A DNA stretch of 20,305 nucleotides from JADHUC01 sp964617665. Lineage in GTDB: Bacteria; Planctomycetota; Planctomycetia; Pirellulales; Pirellulaceae. The position numbers and the translations under genes are program-made. This document shows, piece by piece, positions 8,152-13,527 of this stretch. Every line of letters starts with the position of its first letter. Position 1 is the first letter of the stretch. The stretch spans positions 1-20,305 of the forward strand of contig CAZUAH010000239.1 of NCBI GenBank assembly GCA_964617665.1. The letters are read 5' to 3'. The notes beneath the pieces are model-generated. The model did not search any database. It saw nothing but the letters and a program-made list of their open reading frames with translations, and was not told where the DNA came from.

Positions 8152-9660
8152 TCAACAGACCGGTTGAACAGCCGGAAGGGCCGGCTGTTCCATTTGGACC
8201 AGCGTCGCGTTTTCGGCGCGATCGAGTGGCAGTTCCAACGTGAAGGTCGCTCCCGTTCCCGGTCCGTCGCTGTGAACGCTCAGCGTCCCTCCAAGCTCCT
8301 TCGCCGCCAGCGCGCTGCTGTGCAAACCGAAACCGTGACCATCCTTCTTGGTGGTGAAGCCGTGCTGGAAAATCTGGCTAAGGTTCTCGCAAGCGATACC
8401 GGCTCCGTTGTCTTCCACTTCGACCTTCACGCGATTTTCGCCTGACGAATTGATGCGGATCGTCATACGTTTCTCGTCTCGCCCCGAGTCGCTCAAAGCG
8501 TATTTGGCATTGCTGATCAGGTTGACCAGAATCTGCATAATCTTGTGTCTGTCGGTCGTGATGGAGGGGATTGCCTTGTACTCGCGTTTCAGATCGACCC
8601 TGTGGCGGTGCAGTCCCGCATCGTTGACCTTCACTGCACTATCAACGACGTCAGCAAGATCCACACATTCCAACACCCCAGCGACTTTGGCAAACGACTG
8701 TTGCACGTTGACGATTTCTTTTATGTGCTCGATGTTCTCCAGCAGGACGCCCAGTTCTTCGAGTACCGAGTCGCGCTCGCCAAGAAGCTGCTCGGACAGC
8801 GCTCGCAAGTACGGGGGCAGGAGTTCACCCTTTTCGTTGTCTGTGAAGAATGTCGCCAAGTCATCAGCGTGCTGTTCGATCAAGTCGTTTGCTTTGGCTA
8901 ACCCGGTGATGCGGCTTCTCTTGACCTTATCAGTCAGGATTTGCCCAGAGACATTGACACTGTTCAGCACGTTGCCCACATTGTGCAGCACGCCTGTTGC
9001 CACCTCGGCCATTCCGGCTCGACGTGAACCGTCGATCAGTCGCATGTTCAAGTCCGCAAGTTCTCTTTCATCCCGTTTGCGGTCCGTGATGTCGCGGCAT
9101 GCCTCGACCACCTGCACAACCTGGCCTGCCTCGTCGAAAACCGGAGCGGCAATGATCTCGACGGTCGTTTCGTTGCCGTTTTGGTCAAAGTGCGTGTGCT
9201 CGGCCGCCACCGGCGACTTGGTTGCCAGGACTTGCTTTAGCGGGCACGGATGTTCCGTTCCCTCACAAGGACTGTTGCGATGGTGCGAAAGCTGATGGCA
9301 TGTCATGCCGCAGCGGACCGGATCTTCTCCTCCACACTGCGCCCGCGCGGCTCGATTGGCATGGAGTATCCGATAGTCGGGGGCAATAACGGTTGTGAGC
9401 TCGGGAATTGCGTCGATCACCGTCTGGAAGAAAGTGCGCGACGCCTGCAGCTCCGTCTGCGCCGTTTTGCGCATATCAATCTCGGCCAATAGGTCCTTTG
9501 TTCGTTCTTCGACGCGCTGCTCAAGTGTGTGATTGACATTCGTCAATTCGTCAGCCTGTTGGCGGACCGTCTCCTCTTGGACCTGTAGCAGTTCCTCTAA
9601 AGCGGCCACGTGGGACTCGAGCCGCGTGATTTCTGCGTTGTTGCCGTTGTCGTCGCGCAT
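8152..9660 (-). CDS. HK4: soluble histidine kinase with coiled coil and Cys-rich PAS
   Basis: The protein has 502 residues and no membrane segment. A long coiled coil (about 8-70) is followed by a PAS domain (about 73-193) with five Cys (109, 117, 121, 132, 139) arranged as QCGG...RCGMTCHQ...SPCEG...HPCPLKQ, then the kinase core. H226 lies in VLHNVGNVLNSV, with LQILVNLISNAKYAL, VEDNGAGI and GHGFGLHSS. The core is the most diverged of the five. The ATG at 9660 was chosen: it is two bases after the stop of the upstream gene, which implies translational coupling, and it shares GCCATGCGCGAC with HK1. An in-frame TTG at 9693 lacks a ribosome-binding site. The upstream protein is probably a dedicated partner. 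The C-terminal tail is PAVQPVC. The Cys cluster may bind a metal or Fe-S centre or act as a redox switch (inference). Confidence 0.93.
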   Translation of the reverse strand: MRDDNGNNAEITRLESHVAALEELLQVQEETVRQQADELTNVNHTLEQRVEERTKDLLAEIDMRKTAQTELQASRTFFQTVIDAIPELTTVIAPDYRILHANRAARAQCGGEDPVRCGMTCHQLSHHRNSPCEGTEHPCPLKQVLATKSPVAAEHTHFDQNGNETTVEIIAAPVFDEAGQVVQVVEACRDITDRKRDERELADLNMRLIDGSRRAGMAEVATGVLHNVGNVLNSVNVSGQILTDKVKRSRITGLAKANDLIEQHADDLATFFTDNEKGELLPPYLRALSEQLLGERDSVLEELGVLLENIEHIKEIVNVQQSFAKVAGVLECVDLADVVDSAVKVNDAGLHRHRVDLKREYKAIPSITTDRHKIMQILVNLISNAKYALSDSGRDEKRMTIRINSSGENRVKVEVEDNGAGIACENLSQIFQHGFTTKKDGHGFGLHSSALAAKELGGTLSVHSDGPGTGATFTLELPLDRAENATLVQMEQPALPAVQPVC

Positions 9661-9662
9661 GG

Positions 9663-10409
9663 CTACTGATAACAAATCTCTCGACTGTGACAAAAGACCG
9701 TCTGCTCGAAGGGCAGCAAAGCAACTTTTACGGCCAGAGCCAGTGGTTTGAACATGTCGGCCGTTTGCTGCGAAATGGGAGTCTTGGAGAACATGATTAT
9801 CGCGAACAAATTACCCGACGGAAGCATGCCCCCGAATCCCAGGGTCGATTGAATCCCGTAAGGGATGACAAATTCCTCTTGTGCGGGTACGTAAGGGCTT
9901 CCGGGTGTTTCGGGCACCAGGAACACGTTGTACGTCGTCTGGTCCAAATCCCGCAGACAACTCGAATCAGGATCCAATACGCTGGTGATTTCCAGTCCAA
10001 ACTGCTTGACTAGGTTGGAGATCATCGGGAATTGACGAACAAGCTCCGCGCTCGGCAGTGGAAGTGCCTTGTGTCCTGTGGAATTGGCCCTTGAGTTCCA
10101 TTTGGGTTCTTGCCCAGTGCTTGCCAGAAGAGTCAGGCATTTCGTATCCCGCAACAACGGCACGTCGCAGAACACGTTGTCGGCAGCCGTGCGGAGCTGC
10201 TGGTCAAGGTCCTCGTAGGGATGCGTCTTGAAGAGGCGGACCAAAGCCGTGGCTCTCTCGCCCGTTTCTCCGTCAATCAAGTTGTCGTACAGGTAACGAA
10301 CAACCTGGTTGGCTACGTCTTCCATGCTCTCGGCTCTGGCGCCAAGCCGCCGCAAGACGGCCCCACACTCGGTCATGTTTGACAGCGAAAAGCTACGCAT
10401 GTCGAGCAT
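9663..10409 (-). CDS. Conserved sensor-kinase-associated protein of unknown function
   Basis: The protein has 248 residues, with no signal peptide or membrane helix. It begins MLDMRSFSLSNMTECGAVLRRLG, has a helical N-terminus (EDVANQVVRYLYDNL) and a mixed alpha/beta body with conserved-looking blocks TGHKALPLPS, YVPAQEEFVIPYGI, TLGFGGMLPSGNLFAIIMFSK and ALAVKVALLPFEQT. I recall this family as conserved hypothetical proteins encoded next to PAS histidine kinases in deltaproteobacteria and planctomycetes. A GAF-like ligand-sensing fold is possible but not shown. GGGAG lies nine bases before the ATG at 10409; a second in-frame ATG lies at 10400. Its stop is two bases from the HK4 start, so the two are almost certainly coexpressed and probably act together. 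Confidence 0.85.
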   Translation of the reverse strand: MLDMRSFSLSNMTECGAVLRRLGARAESMEDVANQVVRYLYDNLIDGETGERATALVRLFKTHPYEDLDQQLRTAADNVFCDVPLLRDTKCLTLLASTGQEPKWNSRANSTGHKALPLPSAELVRQFPMISNLVKQFGLEITSVLDPDSSCLRDLDQTTYNVFLVPETPGSPYVPAQEEFVIPYGIQSTLGFGGMLPSGNLFAIIMFSKTPISQQTADMFKPLALAVKVALLPFEQTVFCHSREICYQ

Positions 10410-10486
10410 TTGACATTACTCCCTCGCCCCATGGGCAACGAACGGGATGCTTTATACTGTTGCGGTCAGACGAACCGGCCCATTGC

Positions 10487-10501
10487 GCCGTTGTGAACGG
10501 C
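10487..10501. repeat. Short inverted repeat upstream of the 9663-10409 gene
   Basis: GCCGTT-GTG-AACGGC is a perfect six-base inverted repeat with a three-base centre, about 80 bp before the ATG at 10409. It has no T-run, so it is more like an operator or a chance palindrome than a terminator. Confidence 0.3.
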
Positions 10502-10540
10502 AGATTTGGGCGGCATGTCTATACCGCATCGTACGTCCAT

Positions 10541-10595
10541 CGCCTGCATAAGGATGGCTTACGCTAGGTAAGAGCTGTATGCGAAAAGATCGCAC
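10541..10595 (-). promoter_or_regulatory. Upstream element shared with 5702-5756
   Basis: This is the second copy of the 55-base element described at 5702-5756, with the identical core CGTAAGCCATCCTT on the minus strand. It lies about 130 bp upstream of the gene at 9663-10409, which heads the HK4 operon. Regulatory function is inferred from position. Confidence 0.4.
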
Positions 10596-10631
10596 AGAGG
10601 TGACTATTACGCCCCTGGCCCGTCTCGCGCG

Positions 10632-10662
10632 GCTGGCGCGCATCCACCGTAATGGCGCCAGC
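10632..10662. repeat. Inverted repeat downstream of the nitrilase fragment
   Basis: GCTGGCGC and GCGCCAGC form perfect eight-base arms around a 15-base loop. It lies shortly downstream (minus strand) of the nitrilase remnant and could be a transcription-end hairpin, but no T-run follows. Confidence 0.35.
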
Positions 10663-10684
10663 GTCGGGGCTTTGGTTACACGGG

Positions 10685-10888
10685 CTATTGTGTGGGTGAT
10701 CGAGGCGGTGGTTCCGACATGCGTTGCTGAACGTCTTCGGAGTACATCCGATGGGCCAGCGATTTTACCGGGATAGATTTGTACAGTTCCGGGCGACGAC
10801 CGGCTAGAAGGACAGAACGGAAATCCGTCCTTTTCTCGGGGATGGTCTTGGGATAGTAGCCAGCCGGATTGCCTTTCTTCCCGGTAGG
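10685..10888 (-). pseudogene. C-terminal fragment of a second tandem nitrilase
   Basis: The frame ending at the TAG at 10685 encodes AGYYPKTIPEKRTDFRSVLL, then AGRRPELYKSIPVKSLAHRM and YSEDVQQRMSE. This matches the last residues of the intact nitrilase at 16623-18527 at 44 of 51 positions, with no frameshift. Upstream similarity fades at about 10888, an in-frame stop lies slightly further on (about 10913-10915), and no start codon or nitrilase core is present. It is therefore a 5'-truncated relic about 6 kb from the intact gene. The substitutions are mostly conservative, so the lost copy was probably a functional paralogue and not a recent duplicate. Confidence 0.85.
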
Positions 10889-11027
10889 TCCCGACGCGAC
10901 CGAACAGGACGCCGATTAGGCAAGGCTCGGTCGTGAAAACGCACAACTCGTAGCGGTCCTTCGTCTGTCAGCCATCGTCGTCGAACCGAACGACCGTGGC
11001 TTGGTCAAACTTGCCCACAGATGGGCT

Positions 11028-13151
11028 TCAAGTAGATTGCGCCCCCAAAACAGCCTCGGAATGGTCGATAAGCGAGACCGGCCGTTCCCTTCCAGCCGAC
11101 GCCTTGTTTGCTGGAAGGTTGAGTGGCAGCTCCAATTTGAACGTCGCGCCCTGTCCCAGCCCTTCACTGCGAACGCTCAACGTCCCGCCAAGCTCCTTGG
11201 CAGCCAGCGCACTGCTGTGCAAACCGAAACCGTGGCCGTGCTTCTTCGTCGTGAACCCATGCTGGAAGATACGGCTAAGGTCTTTACTGGAGATGCCGAC
11301 TCCGTTGTCTTCCACCTCGACCGCCACGCGATCCTCGCAGGAGCGGACCACGCGGAGGGTCAATCGTTTCTCGTTTGAGTGGGAAGCGGCCAAAGCCTGC
11401 TTGGCGTTGCCGATCAGATTCACGAGTATCTGCAGGACCTTGTGCCTGTCGGTCGTGACTTGAGGCAGCTCTTCGTACTCCCGCAGCAATTCGACGTCAT
11501 GTTTAAGGAAACTGGCATCGTTCGTCTTCAGCGCATCCTCGACCAAGTCGGTCAACGATACCGGCATCGTGACGCCGCTTGTCGAGGCAAACGACTGTTG
11601 CATACTGACGATTTGCTTAATATGCTCGACGCTCTCCATCAGGCCGCCGATCTCTTCGAGTACGAAGTCGCGTTCGGCGTGAAGTTGCGTGGACAGACCT
11701 CGCAAGTAATCGGGCAGCAGTTTGCCCTTCTCGTCGCCAGTGATGAACATCGCCAAGTCGTCAGCGTGCTGTTCGATCAGGGCGTTTGCCTTGGCCAAAC
11801 CGGTGACGCGGCTGTTCTTGACCTTTTCGGCCACCAACTGGCCCGATACGTTGACGCTGTTCAGCACGTTGCCCACGTTGTGCAGCACCCCGGTGGCCAC
11901 GTCGGCCATCCCGGCCAAGCGGGAGGTTTCGACCAGCTTGTTCTGCAATCTGTTGCGCTCGGTGACATCCGAGCATGCGCCGATCACGCAGGCGGGGCTG
12001 CCTGCATCATCCAAAATGGCCGATCCGCGGTTTTCCCAATGCCGCCACTCGCCACTACTGTGTTGAATTCGGTAGGTGACGTTGATCGGTTCGGCAGTTT
12101 GACGGTGGTGCTCGACAGCATCGGCGATCTTTGCGTGATCTTCAGGGTGGACGAGCGCGAGCCAATCCTCGATGGTCGGTGGAATCGTCCCCTGCGGGTA
12201 GCCGAGGGCCCCATCAATGTCTCCCAACCAATCCAGCCGGTCCGTGGTCACGTCCCACTCGTAAATCAGATCGCTGACGGACATTGCGACCCGTTCAAAC
12301 CTGTTTCTGCTCTCTCGCAAATCGTCTTCGGCCTGTTTTCGAGCGGTGATGTCACGTACCACGGCCTGAAGCACTCTTCGGCCGTCCAAGTCCATCGGGC
12401 TCAGCAGCACCTCGGCGGGGAAGTCGGTGCCATCGCTACGGCGATGAAGCCACTCGAAGCGGCTGCTCTCATCTCGCATGGCGGCCGCAATTCGCTCGTT
12501 GGTCAGAGACAACGAGTCCGAACCGCCCGGTTGCGTCGGCGGGGATAGTTCAGCAGGGTGCTTCGAGCATAGCTCCTCTCGGTCTTCGTAGCGAAACATC
12601 CGCAAAGCCGCATCGTTGCAGCTGAAGAATCCTCTTTTGTCCAACAGCATCATGGCATCGCCGGAAGAATCGTACAAAACGCGGAATTTCGCCTCGCTCT
12701 TGCGGAGCTGTTCTTCCACTCGTTTGCGGAAAGCAATTTCCTCGCAGAGCAATTCGTTGGTCCGCGTGACCGCTTCGTAACTCTCTTTGACACGCAGTGC
12801 CGAACGAACCCGCGCTACGAGAACTTCGCTGCTGTACGGCTTGGAAATGTAGTCGTCGGCTCCGGCATCGAGCCCGGACACGACATTTTCGTCCAGCCCT
12901 TTGGCCGTAACAAGGATCACCGGGATCGTGCGGGTTCGGGCGTCTTCCTTCAGCCGCCGACATACCTCGATGCCGTCCATGTCGGGCATCATCACGTCTA
13001 GCAGAATGAGGTCGGGGCACTCGGCCGAGGCTATTCCTAGTGCTTCGCGCCCGCTTAGCGCTGTCAATACGTCATGCTCTTGGTCCGCCAAATCGTAACG
13101 GAGCAGCTTGACGTTGTCGGGCACATCATCGACTACCAGAATGCGTGCCAT
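11028..13151 (-). CDS. HK5: receiver-PAS-PAS histidine kinase (mosaic)
   Basis: The protein has 707 residues. The N-terminal receiver (1-120) has VVDD (D8, D9), phosphoacceptor D52 in LILLDVMMPDMDG, T82, and K104 in ISKPY. A coiled linker is followed by PAS1 (about 150-270), PAS2 of the PAS_3 fold (about 283-397), and the kinase core with H424 in LHNVGN. AAGGAG lies six bases before the ATG at 13151. The start lies inside the 3' end of the preceding receiver gene (26-bp overlap), which argues for coupled translation. The two PAS domains match PAS3-PAS4 of HK2, while the core is identical at the DNA level over 560 bp to HK3. With a receiver on its own N-terminus it can accept phosphate from the upstream hybrid kinase (inference). 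The tail DHSEAVLGAQST resembles that of HK3. Confidence 0.95.
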   Translation of the reverse strand: MARILVVDDVPDNVKLLRYDLADQEHDVLTALSGREALGIASAECPDLILLDVMMPDMDGIEVCRRLKEDARTRTIPVILVTAKGLDENVVSGLDAGADDYISKPYSSEVLVARVRSALRVKESYEAVTRTNELLCEEIAFRKRVEEQLRKSEAKFRVLYDSSGDAMMLLDKRGFFSCNDAALRMFRYEDREELCSKHPAELSPPTQPGGSDSLSLTNERIAAAMRDESSRFEWLHRRSDGTDFPAEVLLSPMDLDGRRVLQAVVRDITARKQAEDDLRESRNRFERVAMSVSDLIYEWDVTTDRLDWLGDIDGALGYPQGTIPPTIEDWLALVHPEDHAKIADAVEHHRQTAEPINVTYRIQHSSGEWRHWENRGSAILDDAGSPACVIGACSDVTERNRLQNKLVETSRLAGMADVATGVLHNVGNVLNSVNVSGQLVAEKVKNSRVTGLAKANALIEQHADDLAMFITGDEKGKLLPDYLRGLSTQLHAERDFVLEEIGGLMESVEHIKQIVSMQQSFASTSGVTMPVSLTDLVEDALKTNDASFLKHDVELLREYEELPQVTTDRHKVLQILVNLIGNAKQALAASHSNEKRLTLRVVRSCEDRVAVEVEDNGVGISSKDLSRIFQHGFTTKKHGHGFGLHSSALAAKELGGTLSVRSEGLGQGATFKLELPLNLPANKASAGRERPVSLIDHSEAVLGAQST
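11380..11939. repeat. 560-bp perfect direct repeat, copy 2 (within HK5)
   Basis: This is the partner of 6267-6826, with no difference found on line-by-line comparison. Identity ends at 11939, where HK3 and HK5 switch to unrelated PAS linkers, and at 11380 on the other side, where scattered differences begin. Confidence 0.98.
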
Positions 13152-13527
13152 GGGCTTCTCCTTCACGGAACAACGTCTCGATCAATTCCAGCAGTTGGGG
13201 CTCGTCGATGGGCTTTGTCACTAGATCGTCCACGCCCGCGTCGAAAATGGCGTCCTCTTCACTCTTAATGGCATGGGCGGTGACCGCGACGATGGGCAAC
13301 GAGGTGAACCGAGGGTCGCCACGCAACCGCTTGGTGGCCTCTTTGCCGTCCATCCCCGGCAGCGAGACGTCCATCAGCACGAGATCGAACAAGCGTTGCT
13401 CAAGCAAGTCCAATGCTTCCTCGGCCGAGCCCGCGCCGGAATAGGAATAGCCGGCATCTTCCAACATCCAGCCAAGCAGTTTCATGTTGTCGGGATTGTC
13501 TTCGACCACGAGGATGTGCTCGCTCAT
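13126..13527 (-). CDS. Single-domain response regulator (CheY/DivK type)
   Basis: The protein is 133 residues of receiver only. It has VVEDNPDN (E9, D10), phosphoacceptor D53 in LVLMDVSLPGMDG, T83 in VTAHAI, and the conserved Lys in VTKPID. The sequence style, with AIKSEEDAIFDAGVDD, is that of DivK-like shuttle receivers without output. The ATG at 13527 overlaps the stop of the hybrid kinase by ATGA, with GGAGG ten bases upstream in that gene. The 3' end overlaps HK5 by 26 bp. It probably shuttles phosphate between the hybrid kinase and another component of the cluster (inference). The last eight or so residues (HGTHSGSR) are non-conserved and encoded by the overlap. Confidence 0.95.
   Translation of the reverse strand: MSEHILVVEDNPDNMKLLGWMLEDAGYSYSGAGSAEEALDLLEQRLFDLVLMDVSLPGMDGKEATKRLRGDPRFTSLPIVAVTAHAIKSEEDAIFDAGVDDLVTKPIDEPQLLELIETLFREGEAHGTHSGSR

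Larger units (their letters stand above)
10410..11027 (-). other. Intergenic region with nitrilase relic and operon upstream sequence
   Basis: This 618-bp stretch between HK5 and the 9663-10409 gene holds a fragment of a nitrilase 3' end (10685-10888), two inverted repeats (10632-10662 and 10487-10501) and the shared upstream element (10541-10595). The bases 10889-11027 next to the HK5 stop show nothing recognisable. A TATAAA hexamer (minus strand, about 10450-10455) lies near the gene start but has no good -35 partner. Confidence 0.5.

Noticed and set aside
10452..10946. 164-aa minus-strand frame across the HK5 downstream gap
   Set aside because: It reads through the nitrilase fragment in the wrong frame; the biologically matching frame is the one ending at 10685.
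11379..12548. 389-aa plus-strand open frame opposite HK5
   Set aside because: It is antisense to a clear kinase and has a closely matching shadow (6266-6982) opposite HK3, which follows from the 560-bp repeat and not from selection on that frame.
13126..13151. Overlap of the receiver and HK5 considered as a frameshift splitting one protein
   Set aside because: Both proteins have complete domains, and HK5 has its own RBS and its own receiver, so these are two overlapping genes.
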